Both the position numbers and the translations under genes were made by a program. Shown in pieces: positions 40,607-49,468 of a DNA stretch of 64,000 nucleotides. Positions within the stretch are counted from its first letter, which is position 1; each line of letters opens with the position of its first letter. The notes beneath the pieces were generated by a model. The model saw only the letters and a list, made by a program, of their open reading frames with translations, had not been told where the DNA came from and searched no databases. Location of the stretch: contig CAZXIJ010000002.1 in the NCBI GenBank assembly GCA_964640725.1, positions 62,001 to 126,000 on the forward strand, read 5' to 3'. The stretch comes from CALHVX01 sp964640725. GTDB lineage: Bacteria > Pseudomonadota > Gammaproteobacteria > Pseudomonadales > Azotimanducaceae.

Positions 40607-41284
40607 TTACTGGCCCGCGTCCAGGTGCCTGGCAAAGTGGGCAAGGGTTCGGGTCAGCGCGCTGGCTGCTGCGTCGGCGTTGTAGCTGCCCCGGTGATTG
40701 CAGTTGAATCCGTGGTCGGCATCGTATAGGTGGACCTCCACCTCGGGCTGGGCTGCCGCAAAGCGCTCGACGTCCGGAACAGGGATATGGGCATCTTCTT
40801 TGCCGAAGTGCGCGATGACCGGGCAACCGGGCACTCGCTCGGCCTCGCCGGGCACACCGCCGCCGTAGTAAGCGGATGCGGCGCTCACGCCCGACAGCGC
40901 GCAGGCGCTCCGCCAGGTCAGCAAGCCCCCGAAGCAGTACCCCACAACACCAACCTTGCCTGCCGCGCTGGCCGCGGCCACCGCCGCCGCGACATCAGCC
41001 AGAGCTTGCTCGTGATCGATCTTCTGAAAAGCCAGCTCGATGCCCTGCGCCATACCAGCTTCGTCGTAGCCGAGCTCTACGCCTTTCTCAACACGATCGA
41101 AAATGGCCGGTGCGATGGCCAGGTAGCCAGCTTCGGCATAGCCGTCCACCACTTCGCGGATGTGGGCGTTGACGCCGAAAATCTCCTGGATCACGACCAC
41201 GCCGGCGCGCGGCCTGGCGGCGCTCGCCTGGTATGCGCTGAGCGAGAATCCGTCTGCGGCGGTCAGTTCGATCTGTTGCCCCAT
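40607..41284 (-). CDS. Dienelactone hydrolase family protein
   Basis: A 225-residue cytoplasmic alpha/beta hydrolase. The triad is that of dienelactone hydrolases: the nucleophile Cys in VGYCFGG (~118), Asp in FGKEDAHIP (~167) and His in DADHGFNC (~200). VVVIQEIFGVN carries the conserved Glu. No chlorocatechol pathway genes accompany it, so the natural substrate is open; many such proteins are general carboxymethylenebutenolidase-like enzymes. Confidence 0.9.
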   Translation of the reverse strand: MGQQIELTAADGFSLSAYQASAARPRAGVVVIQEIFGVNAHIREVVDGYAEAGYLAIAPAIFDRVEKGVELGYDEAGMAQGIELAFQKIDHEQALADVAAAVAAASAAGKVGVVGYCFGGLLTWRSACALSGVSAASAYYGGGVPGEAERVPGCPVIAHFGKEDAHIPVPDVERFAAAQPEVEVHLYDADHGFNCNHRGSYNADAAASALTRTLAHFARHLDAGQ

Positions 41285-41376
41285 AGCCTGTGTCCTGGCA
41301 GTTGCGATGGGCCAGACCTTAGCGGTTCCGGCGCGCCCGGACTAGGCTTCGCCAGCTTCGCAGCCACCGTGCTTTG

Positions 41377-41410
41377 GGGTCATGAAACTGTCATTGTTGG
41401 GCACTGTAAT
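41377..41410 (+). promoter_or_regulatory. Pho box and -10 of the phoB promoter
   Basis: GGGTCAT-GAAA-CTGTCAT (41377-41394) matches the Pho box (two CTGTCAT repeats, 4-bp spacer) with two mismatches in the first repeat. A -10 TGTAAT (41405-41410) follows after 10 bp, the spacing at which PhoB replaces the -35 element. The phoB ATG is 72 bp after the -10. Confidence 0.7.
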
Positions 41411-41482
41411 TCGCGCCCATGCCCTGCCCGCGCGGTTGCGCAGGCATGAACGGGATGGGGCGCCTGTCAACAGCGAGCGACC

Positions 41483-42172
41483 ATGAGTGGCCAAAGCGTT
41501 CTGATCGTCGAGGACGAGCCGGAAATCCGGGAGATGCTGTCCTTCAGCCTGGCTCGGGGCGGCTACGACGTGTGGGAAGCCGATTCCGGTGAACAGGCTC
41601 TGGAGCGCCTTGACGGTCGCCTTCCGGCTCTGATCATTATCGACTGGATGTTGCCGGGTATGAGCGGGGTCGACCTGATCGCGCGAATTCGCCGCGACGA
41701 CCTTACGGCTGAGATTCCGCTCATCATGCTCACCGCCCGCGGCGAGGAAGCCGACAAGCTCAAGAGCTTCGAGTCTGGCGTCGACGACTACCTGACCAAA
41801 CCTTTTTCGCCCAAGGAACTGCTGGCACGGGTCAAAGCGCTCATCCGGCGCAGCGGTTCGCCGGATGACGGCGTGCTGGAGATGCAGGGGCTGCGGCTTG
41901 AAACCCACTCGCACCGGTTAGTGGTCGGCGACCAGGAGGTTCATCTCGGCCCCACCGAGTTTCGGCTGCTGGCGCTGCTCATGAGCCAGCCAGACCGCGC
42001 CTTTGACCGCTCGGCCCTGCTGGATCGGGTCTGGGGCCGGGGCGTGTATGTCGAAGAACGAACCGTCGATGTGCACGTGCTGCGGCTTCGACGGGCCCTT
42101 AAGCCGTACGGCATGGACGGCCTCGTGCAGACCGTGCGCGGCATCGGCTACCGCTTCAAAGCGCCCGTCTAA
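41483..42172 (+). CDS. phoB: PhoB-like OmpR-family response regulator
   Basis: A 229-residue regulator, the exact length of E. coli PhoB. Receiver domain with phospho-Asp54 in LIIIDWMLPGMSG and Lys in YLTKPFSPKELLARV; winged-helix domain with HLGPTEFRLLALLM and ERTVDVHVLRLRRAL (recognition helix), ending GIGYRFKAPV. A Pho box lies upstream, consistent with autoregulation. PhoR, usually the next gene, is absent; the next gene is a convergent SDR only 17 bp away. Confidence 0.88.
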   Translation: MSGQSVLIVEDEPEIREMLSFSLARGGYDVWEADSGEQALERLDGRLPALIIIDWMLPGMSGVDLIARIRRDDLTAEIPLIMLTARGEEADKLKSFESGVDDYLTKPFSPKELLARVKALIRRSGSPDDGVLEMQGLRLETHSHRLVVGDQEVHLGPTEFRLLALLMSQPDRAFDRSALLDRVWGRGVYVEERTVDVHVLRLRRALKPYGMDGLVQTVRGIGYRFKAPV

Positions 42173-42189
42173 TACCCCGCCCAGGCGTT

Positions 42190-42975
42190 CTAGCGTCGGG
42201 CCATGGGCATCTGCTGCAGATGGTGCCCGCCATCCAGAATGAGCGTCTCGCCAGTCACCACATCGGCGCCTGCGGCAAAGTACAGAATCGCTTCGGCCAC
42301 GGTTTCCGGGGTGGTGGTGAGCTGCAGCGGAGTCTGCGCCTCCAGAAAAGCCTTGGTCCGGTCATAGCGCTCAGCGCCCATGCCCTCGCGCAGCCAATCG
42401 CCGGCAATGAACCCCGGGCAGACCGTGTTGACGCGGATCTCCGGGCCCAGGACCCGGGCCAGGGAGAGCCCCAGGGTGACCAGAGCGCCTTTCGATGCGG
42501 CGTAGGCGATCGAGCTGCCGATACCCATGATGCCGGCAATGGAGGCCACGTTGACGATGCTGCCACGGCCGCCCTGGCGCATGACCGGCGCTGCGGCCCT
42601 TGCCATCTGATAAGGCCCGACGGTGTTCACCGCATAGATGTCCTGAAAATCCTGTTTGTCGAGACCGTGCAGGTCGCTGTGCTCGCAAAACTTGGTCGTG
42701 CCGGCGTTGTTGACCAGCACATCGAGCCGGCCCCAGCGGGTCTTTGCGGCCTCGACCAGGCGCTGGCAGTCGGCATCGCTCGAGACGTCGGCCTGGACGA
42801 TCTGCGTATCCACGCCAAACTCCGCGCACTCGGCCGCCACGGCCGCGGCGCCGTCGGCATTGGAGGCGTAGTTGATGACCAGGTGGCAGCCCTTCTCGGC
42901 CAGCTGCCGAGCACAGGCGGCCCCGACCCCAGACGATGATCCGGTAACGATCGCTACCCCCCCTTCGATATCCAT
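42190..42975 (-). CDS. Short-chain dehydrogenase/reductase
   Basis: A 261-residue classical SDR. Nucleotide-binding motif TGSSSGVGAA (~12-21), NNAG (~90), catalytic Ser in VNVASIAGI and Tyr/Lys in YAASKGA (~160). The substrate cannot be told from sequence; the acidic/basic pattern after strand 2 (NYASNAD) leaves NAD versus NADP open. It is divergent from the HAD hydrolase across 60 bp. Confidence 0.9.
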   Translation of the reverse strand: MDIEGGVAIVTGSSSGVGAACARQLAEKGCHLVINYASNADGAAAVAAECAEFGVDTQIVQADVSSDADCQRLVEAAKTRWGRLDVLVNNAGTTKFCEHSDLHGLDKQDFQDIYAVNTVGPYQMARAAAPVMRQGGRGSIVNVASIAGIMGIGSSIAYAASKGALVTLGLSLARVLGPEIRVNTVCPGFIAGDWLREGMGAERYDRTKAFLEAQTPLQLTTTPETVAEAILYFAAGADVVTGETLILDGGHHLQQMPMARR

Positions 42976-43035
42976 GGCGCACTCCTTTGTTGAAAGACAA
43001 TGATACTCTGTCGCGCTTTTGCGAGGCGCAGGGCG

Positions 43036-43692
43036 ATGGCAGAGCTAGAGGCAATATTCTGGGATTTCGGCGGCGTGCTGACCACCAGCCCGTTCGACGC
43101 GTTCAACCGCTACGAGCAGGAGCGGGGATTGCCGGAGAATTTCATTCGCGGCATCAACGCCACCAATCCGCAGAGCAATGCCTGGGCGCAGTTCGAGTCG
43201 AGCCAGATCGATGCTGCCGCCTTCGACAGCCTGTTCCTGAAAGAGGCGGAAGCCGCCGGGCATTCCGTGCCCGGGGCCGAGGTGCTGGCGCTGCTGAGCG
43301 GCGATGTTCGACCGAACGTCGTCGCCGCCCTCAAGCAGTGCAAGGCTCGGTACAAAGTGGCCTGCATCACCAACAACGTAAAAAGCGGCAGCGGTCCCGG
43401 TATGGCGCGGTCCAGCGGCAAGGCCGCCAAGATTGCCGAGGTGATGGCGCTGTTCGACGAGGTTGTGGAGTCGAGCATCGAAGGGGTGCGAAAGCCGGAG
43501 CCTGGCATCTATCGCATTGCCTGCGAGCGCCTGGGGGCAGACCCGGCCCGTTCTGCCTTTCTGGACGACCTGGGCATCAACCTGAAGCCTGCGCGCGCCA
43601 TGGGCATGGCCACCATTAAGGTCGTGTCTGAGGCGCAGGCACTGACAGAGCTGGCGGAATTGACCGGGCTCGTGTTCGAGGGTGCAGGCTGA
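43036..43692 (+). CDS. HAD-IA family hydrolase
   Basis: A 218-residue HAD-superfamily phosphatase-like protein. Motif I is FWDFGGVLTT, motif II CITNNVKS, motif III Lys in RKPEPGIY and motif IV LDDLGINLKPARAMG, as in the HAD domain at the start of ACAD10 and of bacterial soluble epoxide hydrolase relatives. The second Asp of motif I (DxD) is Gly (DFG), typical of this subgroup. ATG 43036 gives the family-like start. Its 3' end meets the tandem repeats described next. Confidence 0.88.
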   Translation: MAELEAIFWDFGGVLTTSPFDAFNRYEQERGLPENFIRGINATNPQSNAWAQFESSQIDAAAFDSLFLKEAEAAGHSVPGAEVLALLSGDVRPNVVAALKQCKARYKVACITNNVKSGSGPGMARSSGKAAKIAEVMALFDEVVESSIEGVRKPEPGIYRIACERLGADPARSAFLDDLGINLKPARAMGMATIKVVSEAQALTELAELTGLVFEGAG

Positions 43693-43698
43693 ACGCGC

Positions 43699-43773
43699 CT
43701 CAGACCTCGTCCTGAAAGAAGCTCAGACCTCGTCCTGAAGGAAGTTCAGACCTCGTCCTGAACGAAGTTCAGG
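43699..43773. repeat. 23-bp tandem hairpin repeats between HAD and CoxS-like genes
   Basis: Three tandem 23-bp units (CTCAGACCTCGTCCTGAA plus a GAAG end) at 43699-43721, 43722-43744 and 43745-43767, with the start of a fourth (TTCAGG) running into the stop codon of the 2Fe-2S gene. The junctions are self-complementary; the last, CCTGAAC-gaa-GTTCAGG, is a perfect 7-bp stem. They fill the whole gap between two convergent genes. Confidence 0.88.
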
Positions 43774-44248
43774 CCGGGTGCGCCAGCTCCGCGGCTGCAT
43801 CCTGAACCGCTCGGACAATCTTGTCGTAGCCCGTGCAGCGGCACAGGTTGCCCGCCAGCCAGTAGCGAATTTCTGATTCGCTTGGAGACGGGTGCTTGTC
43901 GAGCAACGCTTTGGTGGCGACGATGAGGCCGGGGGTGCAGATACCGCACTGCAGCGCCGCGTTCTCCAAAAACTTCTGCTGGATCGGGTGCAAACCGTTT
44001 TCGCCAGCAATGCCCTCGATGGTGGTGACCGACTTGCCAGCCGTTTCGACGGCCAGCACCAGACAGGCGCAGACCAGCCGACCGTCGAGCAACACGCTGC
44101 AAGCGCCGCAGTCGCCCGTGCCGCAGCCTTCCTTGGTGCCTGTGCGCCCCAGCTCGTCGCGCAGCACGTCCAGCAAGGTTTGCTCAGGCTGGCACAGAAA
44201 GTCGGTTTGCTCGCCGTTGATGTAGGTCTGAACCTGGGTTTTTGTCAT
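43769..44248 (-). CDS. 2Fe-2S small subunit of a molybdenum hydroxylase (CoxS/XdhA-like)
   Basis: A 159-residue protein with two 2Fe-2S domains. The plant-type ferredoxin ligands are in GCGTGDCGACSVLLDG and LVCACLV (~40-65); the helical domain carries QCGICTPGLIV and LCRCTGYDKIV (~95-145). Such subunits pass electrons from the molybdopterin subunit to the FAD subunit in xanthine dehydrogenase or CO-dehydrogenase-type enzymes. The FAD subunit lies 80 bp upstream, but the large molybdenum subunit that normally follows is absent; the gene ends directly on tandem repeats. Confidence 0.93.
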   Translation of the reverse strand: MTKTQVQTYINGEQTDFLCQPEQTLLDVLRDELGRTGTKEGCGTGDCGACSVLLDGRLVCACLVLAVETAGKSVTTIEGIAGENGLHPIQQKFLENAALQCGICTPGLIVATKALLDKHPSPSESEIRYWLAGNLCRCTGYDKIVRAVQDAAAELAHPA

Positions 44249-44328
44249 GGTCTGGTATCTCGTACTTGCTGGAGGCGCCGCGACTGACAGTCTGTGCGGC
44301 GGTCAGTCATAGGCTGTTGGCGTTGGTG

Positions 44329-45237
44329 TCAGGCGCTGTCCGCCGCGCGATCCCGGGCAATGGCCACAGCGCGCTTGCAGAGCACGCCAACAATTTTGCG
44401 CCGGTAGGTCGCGGTGCCGCGCTTGTCGCTAATCGGCGAGGCGGCGGCACTGCACGCCGCTGCCGCGGCATCGAGCGCCGCAGTGTCCAGAGACGATCCC
44501 GTCAGCGCAGCGGCGGCCTCGGGAACCAGCAGTGCCGTTGGCGCCACAGCGCCAATGGCGACCCGGGCGTCGGTGCAGCGCCCGGTGCTGTCGAGGGAGA
44601 TACTCACGCCACAGCCCGCGACGGCGATATCCATCTCGGTTCGCGGGATAAAGCGCAGGTAGGCGTTCGAGCTGCCCGCCGCAGGCGTTGGCAGCTTCAG
44701 CCCGAGCAGCATTTCGCCCGCTTCCAGCGCGTTGCGCTGAACGCCGACGACAAAGTCTTCGACCGGCAGCTCGCGCTCACCGTTGGTGCTGGCGATCACG
44801 CAGCGTGCTCGGCAGGCGATGAGCGCCGGAATGCTGTCGCCGGCCGGTGAGGCATTGCAAAGGTTGCCACCGATCGTTGCCCGCCCCTGAATCTGGGTGG
44901 AGCCGATCAGGTCTGCTGCTTCCAGAACGCCAGGAAACTGTTTTTTTAGCGCGGCGTGCTCGTTGAGCACTGCGCTGGGAATGGCCGCTCCGATGTAGGC
45001 CTCGGTAGCACCGAGCGCCAGACGGTTGGTTTCTTCCAGCCTTTTGATGTCCAGAATCGTGCGGCCGCTGCGATCGACGGAGCGCATTTGCACCAGCAGA
45101 TCCGTGCCGCCGGCCAGCACCTGCACTCGTTGCCCGGCCTCACTGTGGGCCTGCAGCATCTCGAGGGCCTCGCCAACGTTGGTCGGCGCCGCATAGGCGT
45201 AGCTTTGAGTGGGGTGCTTTATCGTTGCTTCTGCCAT
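44329..45237 (-). CDS. FAD-binding medium subunit of a molybdenum hydroxylase (CoxM-like)
   Basis: A 302-residue flavoprotein subunit. The FAD contacts VLAGGTDLLVQMR (~40) and ATIGGNLCNASPAGD (~118) are complete, and the C-terminal CO_deh_flav domain follows (FIPRTEMDIAVAGCGVS). It would exchange electrons with the 2Fe-2S subunit next to it. The catalytic molybdopterin subunit is not in this locus. It is divergent from pepQ. Confidence 0.92.
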   Translation of the reverse strand: MAEATIKHPTQSYAYAAPTNVGEALEMLQAHSEAGQRVQVLAGGTDLLVQMRSVDRSGRTILDIKRLEETNRLALGATEAYIGAAIPSAVLNEHAALKKQFPGVLEAADLIGSTQIQGRATIGGNLCNASPAGDSIPALIACRARCVIASTNGERELPVEDFVVGVQRNALEAGEMLLGLKLPTPAAGSSNAYLRFIPRTEMDIAVAGCGVSISLDSTGRCTDARVAIGAVAPTALLVPEAAAALTGSSLDTAALDAAAAACSAAASPISDKRGTATYRRKIVGVLCKRAVAIARDRAADSA

Positions 45238-45394
45238 TCATCGTGTATCCCGTAGAGCGGCAGACAACTTATCACGATCCCGGAAGGGCGGGCACCACCC
45301 TCCCCCCAAGACGCCCGGCGGGCCTATAATGGCGGCCGACGAGCCGGCGGTGACGATCACGCTGTTGGCCCCTGCCAGCGCCGGAGACCAAGCT

Positions 45395-46810
45395 GTGACG
45401 AACCCTTCCCTGTCGGGCGCAACTGCCCCAATCGATGATGCCTTTGCTCACCGCGGTGCCAGTGCCCTGGACGCGCAGATGCTGTTCGGTGAACTCTATC
45501 GCCAGCACCTGGCAACCCTGAGCCAAAGACTCGAGGGCCAGCTGGCGCGGACCGGCCATGACCAGCTGCTGCTCACCGCGGGCCAGGCCAGGATGCAGCT
45601 GTTTGACGATTTGCCTGCGTCCTTCCGAAGCAACCCGCACCTGCGCCACTGGCTGCCGCTGGATGCGACCGAGGGCTGTGCCCTGACCTTGCGCCCCGGA
45701 GCCAGGCCGCGCCTGCATTTCCTGAAACCTGCGGACTACTGGCATCTGGTCGCCGAGGTGCCAGCCTGGGCCCAAGCACACTTCGAGGTCCTTGAGCACG
45801 CGACCCGCGACGCGCTGACCGCCGCCGTCAAGGATGACCTTAAGGGCAGGAACGGCAGCGCGATGGTCGGCGATCCCGCTGACCACAGCGCCTTTCCGGG
45901 GGCTTTGAGCAATCCCCAGGCCCTCCTAGCGGAGCTGGACTTTGATCGCGGCATCAAAACGCCCTTCGAACAGCGCTGCATGCAGCTGGCAACCCGTCGA
46001 GGCGTGGCGGGGCACCGGGCTGCGGAACAGGCGTTCTGCGCCGGCGCCAGCGAGTTTGAGATTCATCACGCCTACCTGAAGGCGAGCCTGCAAACCGAAG
46101 GAGATCTGCCCTACGGCAATATCGTCGCGCTCAACACGCATGCCGCGGTGTTGCACTACCAGCATCAGGATCGCGACGCCCCAGAGCCTTCGCTAAGTCT
46201 GCTGATCGACGCCGGTGCGCGTTGCCAGGGCTACGCCAGCGATATCACCCGGACCTACGCAGCCGCGCCAGGCGCTTTTCAGGATCTGGTGACAGCGTTG
46301 GATGCGCAGCAGCAGGCGTTGATTCAGACCATCCGGCCCGGCCAGTCCTACCTGGCTTTGCATGAGGACATGCATCGCAGGCTGGCAGAGCTGCTGGTGA
46401 GCGCCGGGGTTTTTCGCTGCAGCGCAGAACAAGGTCTCGAAGCCGGCCTGACCCTGCCCTTCATGCCGCACGGTCTCGGCCATTTGATCGGCCTGCAAAC
46501 CCACGACGTCGCTGGGCAAAGCCAGCGCGACGGGACGCTGATTCCACCGCCGGACGCCTACCCTGCCCTGCGCACGACGCGCGAAGTGGCCATTGACCAG
46601 GTCTTTACCATTGAGCCGGGGCTGTACTTCATTCCGATGCTGCTGGATCCCGTGCTGGCCGGCGCCCAGGGCAGGCTGCTCGACGCCGAGGTGATCAATG
46701 CCCTTGCACCGTACGGCGGGATTCGCATTGAGGACAACGTCATCGTGCGCGAGCACGATACCTGGAACCTGACTCGGGAAGCATTCGAGGAGCAGGCGCA
46801 TGCGTCCTGA
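45395..46810 (+). CDS. pepQ: Xaa-Pro dipeptidase (prolidase)
   Basis: A 471-residue M24 metallopeptidase cleaving Xaa-Pro dipeptides. Metal ligands: Asp in LLIDAGARCQ, Asp in SDITRTY, His in PHGLGHLIGLQTHD, Glu in TIEPGLYF and Glu in GGIRIEDNV. The N-terminal half follows E. coli PepQ (LFGELYRQHLATLSQRL; YWHLVAEVP). GTG 45395 is chosen for GGAG 8 bp upstream; ATG 45479 is nearer the E. coli start but lacks a ribosome site. Its 3' end overlaps the next peptidase gene by 11 bp. Confidence 0.93.
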   Translation: MTNPSLSGATAPIDDAFAHRGASALDAQMLFGELYRQHLATLSQRLEGQLARTGHDQLLLTAGQARMQLFDDLPASFRSNPHLRHWLPLDATEGCALTLRPGARPRLHFLKPADYWHLVAEVPAWAQAHFEVLEHATRDALTAAVKDDLKGRNGSAMVGDPADHSAFPGALSNPQALLAELDFDRGIKTPFEQRCMQLATRRGVAGHRAAEQAFCAGASEFEIHHAYLKASLQTEGDLPYGNIVALNTHAAVLHYQHQDRDAPEPSLSLLIDAGARCQGYASDITRTYAAAPGAFQDLVTALDAQQQALIQTIRPGQSYLALHEDMHRRLAELLVSAGVFRCSAEQGLEAGLTLPFMPHGLGHLIGLQTHDVAGQSQRDGTLIPPPDAYPALRTTREVAIDQVFTIEPGLYFIPMLLDPVLAGAQGRLLDAEVINALAPYGGIRIEDNVIVREHDTWNLTREAFEEQAHAS

Positions 46811-48977
46811 CGCCGACCAATCGCCCGCACTGTCGCCGCAGCGCCTGTTCAGCGACCCGCCGCTGACGGCCGCAATGGCGCAGCAGGTCACGCTGATTGA
46901 GACGCCCGAGGGCGATGTGGTGCTGTTTTTGCTCGAGCGTGAGGGGCACCGCAACGAGCTGGTGCTTTGGCGTGCAGACCCGGGCCTGGCTGCCCGGCCG
47001 TGGCTGACCGGCGATCAGCTCGCGGCTGCCCTGCCGGCACCGGCCGGCGCCGAGAACGAGGCCGAGCGCGCAGCGCGGGAGCGCCTTCGGCAGTTTTCCG
47101 GCGGCGTGACCAGCTTTGCCCAGCGGGGCAAGGCATCGCAGTTGCTGGTGCCCTACGAAGGGCAGGCGCTGCTTGTCAGTCTGGAAGATTCGGACGTGCA
47201 GTGCATCTCGAAAGCCGAAGGACGGCTGAACGCGCTGTCCTGCTCGCCCAGCGGACGCTGGCTGACCTATGTGCGCAGCGGCGATCTGTATCTGGAAGAC
47301 ATCGATGGCACTGCGACAAAACGGCTGACCGCAGATGCGACGGAGACCGTTTGCTCCGGGCTCGCTGACTTCATCGCCCAGGAGGAAATGCACCGCTTCG
47401 AAGGCTACTGGTGGGATCCGCAGGAACGGTATCTGGCCTATCAGCGTACCGACGAATCGCCGATACCGGTCGCCTATCGCCACGACATTCAGGCCGATCG
47501 CATCGATGTGGTTGCGCAACGCTACCCCTATGCCGGCGGGCCCAATGCCACGGTCGAGTTGGTGATTTACGACCTCGAAGCGGATAGCCGCTGCCAGGTT
47601 CCCTGGGCGCAAGCCGAAGATGACTATCTGGGACGCGTCGACTGGCTGGCCGGCGCCCTGTGGCTGCAGGTTCAAAGCCGCGACCAGCAACGGCTGCGTG
47701 TGCTTCGCGTGGATCCGAACACCCGCGAACAGCATCTGGTCTTCGAAGAAGCGGCGAGCACCTGGATCAATTTGCACAACAACCTGGCTGAAGGACCGGC
47801 CGGACAGTTCTTCTGGACCAGCGAGCGCGATGGCTACTCGCGGCTCTACCTCGGCAGCACCGGGAACGGCACGCTGCAGGTGCTGTCGCCAGAAGGACAG
47901 CACGTCAACCGCGTGCTTCGTTTCAGCGCTGGCAAGGTGTGGTACGAAGGCTGGCAAGACACGCCAACGGAGCAGCACTTGTTCTCGCTGTCCGTGACTG
48001 AGAATGGCGCTGGCGCAATCGCGCAGCTCAGCGAGCCCGGAGGCTGGCACTCGGCTGCGGTCAGCGCTTCCGGGAAAACCAGCGCGCTGGCGCGGACCAG
48101 CCTCGCGGCGCCGCCCTTGGTGCTGACCTGCGTCGAAGCGCATGACAGGCCGCAGCCGATACTGGAAACCACGCTCTGGGACGAGCACCCTTACCGACCC
48201 TTGCTGCCGGCGCACCGAACGCCCGAGCTCGGCACGGTGACAGCGGACGACGGCACTGCGCTGCACTATCGGCTGACCCGTCCGGAGCAGGCCAGCGATG
48301 CGGTGCCGGTCCCGGCCCTGGTTTACGTCTATGGCGGCCCGGGGGTACAGCGAGTGCGCAACGAATGGAGCCCGTTACTGCTGCAGCTGCTGGCAGGCGC
48401 CGGCTACGCCGTTCTGGAGCTGGACAACCGGGGCAGCCATGGCCGGGGCCACGCATTCGAAGCGCCGATCCATCAGGCGCTCGGTACCGTCGAGGTGCTC
48501 GACCAGCTGGCCGGAACGCAATGGCTGCAGCAGTTAAGCTGGATTGACGAGGAGCGCGTGGGCGTTTTCGGTCACAGCTATGGCGGCTACATGACCCTTC
48601 GTTGCCTGATCGAAGCGCCTGAAGTGTTTCGGGCCGGCGTCAGCATCGCCCCGGTCGCGGACTGGCGGCTGTACGACACGCACTATACGGAACGCTATCT
48701 GGGCCTGCCCGCAGACGAGGCGGACAGCTACGAGGCAGCCGGGTTGCTGGGTTCTCTGGCGACGCTTCGGCGACCCCTGCAGCTGGTACACGGCATGGCC
48801 GATGACAATGTGCTCTTTGCCAACACGACAGCGTTGATTGCAGAGCTGCAGCAGGCGCTGGTGCCCTTCGAGCTTATGACCTATCCCGGCTCAAAGCATG
48901 CGCTGCAGGAAACGCACGTATCGATTCATCGATTCAACGCGCTGCTAAAGTTCTTCGATACGCACCTAAAGGCATAG
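46800..48977 (+). CDS. S9B dipeptidyl-peptidase IV-type protease
   Basis: A 725-residue prolyl peptidase-family enzyme. An N-terminal beta-propeller (~50-430) contains the S9B substrate motif IAQEEMHRFEGYWW with the Glu pair that holds the peptide N-terminus. The C-terminal alpha/beta hydrolase has Ser in GHSYGGYMT, Asp in HGMADDNV and His in GSKHALQE. No signal peptide is seen, so it is likely cytoplasmic. Translational overlap with pepQ links release of Xaa-Pro dipeptides to their cleavage. Confidence 0.92.
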   Translation: MRPDADQSPALSPQRLFSDPPLTAAMAQQVTLIETPEGDVVLFLLEREGHRNELVLWRADPGLAARPWLTGDQLAAALPAPAGAENEAERAARERLRQFSGGVTSFAQRGKASQLLVPYEGQALLVSLEDSDVQCISKAEGRLNALSCSPSGRWLTYVRSGDLYLEDIDGTATKRLTADATETVCSGLADFIAQEEMHRFEGYWWDPQERYLAYQRTDESPIPVAYRHDIQADRIDVVAQRYPYAGGPNATVELVIYDLEADSRCQVPWAQAEDDYLGRVDWLAGALWLQVQSRDQQRLRVLRVDPNTREQHLVFEEAASTWINLHNNLAEGPAGQFFWTSERDGYSRLYLGSTGNGTLQVLSPEGQHVNRVLRFSAGKVWYEGWQDTPTEQHLFSLSVTENGAGAIAQLSEPGGWHSAAVSASGKTSALARTSLAAPPLVLTCVEAHDRPQPILETTLWDEHPYRPLLPAHRTPELGTVTADDGTALHYRLTRPEQASDAVPVPALVYVYGGPGVQRVRNEWSPLLLQLLAGAGYAVLELDNRGSHGRGHAFEAPIHQALGTVEVLDQLAGTQWLQQLSWIDEERVGVFGHSYGGYMTLRCLIEAPEVFRAGVSIAPVADWRLYDTHYTERYLGLPADEADSYEAAGLLGSLATLRRPLQLVHGMADDNVLFANTTALIAELQQALVPFELMTYPGSKHALQETHVSIHRFNALLKFFDTHLKA

Positions 48978-48987
48978 GCGCTGCACG

Positions 48988-49338
48988 CTACATGGTGTGC
49001 GTGTGCCGATCGGAGGTCAGAGCGCCGGCCAGGTATGTCTCGATCTTGTTGCGAGCCACGTCGTCCTGGTCGTTGAACTGGACACCGATGCCAGCGGCCC
49101 GGTTGCCCTGGGCACCCTTCGGAGTAAGCCACACGACTTTGCCGGCAACAGGAATCTTCTCTGCTTCGTCCATGAGGTTCAGCAGCATGAAGACTTCGTC
49201 TCCGAGCACGTATTCTTTCTTGGTCGGTATAAACAGGCCACCGTTCTTTACAAACGGCATGTAGGCTGCGTATAGGACGGCTTTGTCTTTGATCGCCAGA
49301 GACAGAATTCCGTTTCTGGCGCCACGCTTGGCTGCCAT
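48988..49338 (-). CDS. pilZ: Type IV pilus biogenesis protein PilZ
   Basis: A 116-residue protein very close to Pseudomonas PilZ (NGILSLAIKDKAVLYAAYMPFVKNGG). It lacks the Arg switch needed for c-di-GMP binding, as does true PilZ; in Pseudomonas and Xanthomonas that protein acts through PilB and FimX. ATG 49338 gives the canonical length. Position after holB, tmk, mltG and pabC is the conserved one. The upstream gap to holB (130 bp) holds no gene. Confidence 0.95.
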   Translation of the reverse strand: MAAKRGARNGILSLAIKDKAVLYAAYMPFVKNGGLFIPTKKEYVLGDEVFMLLNLMDEAEKIPVAGKVVWLTPKGAQGNRAAGIGVQFNDQDDVARNKIETYLAGALTSDRHTHTM

Positions 49339-49468
49339 GGCTCTTGGTCGTCCTGCGTTGTCCGGTTCGCGATGACCCAGTGTACCCCAACCCGCCCCGC
49401 TGCCCGGCGGCCTGCCCCCGGGCTTTGCGCTGGCGCGCTGTGAGACTGTGACGTGCGCCCGGCTTTTC

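Noticed and set aside
43699..43773. CRISPR or attachment site
   Set aside because: Units are directly tandem without spacers, and no integrase or cas gene is near.
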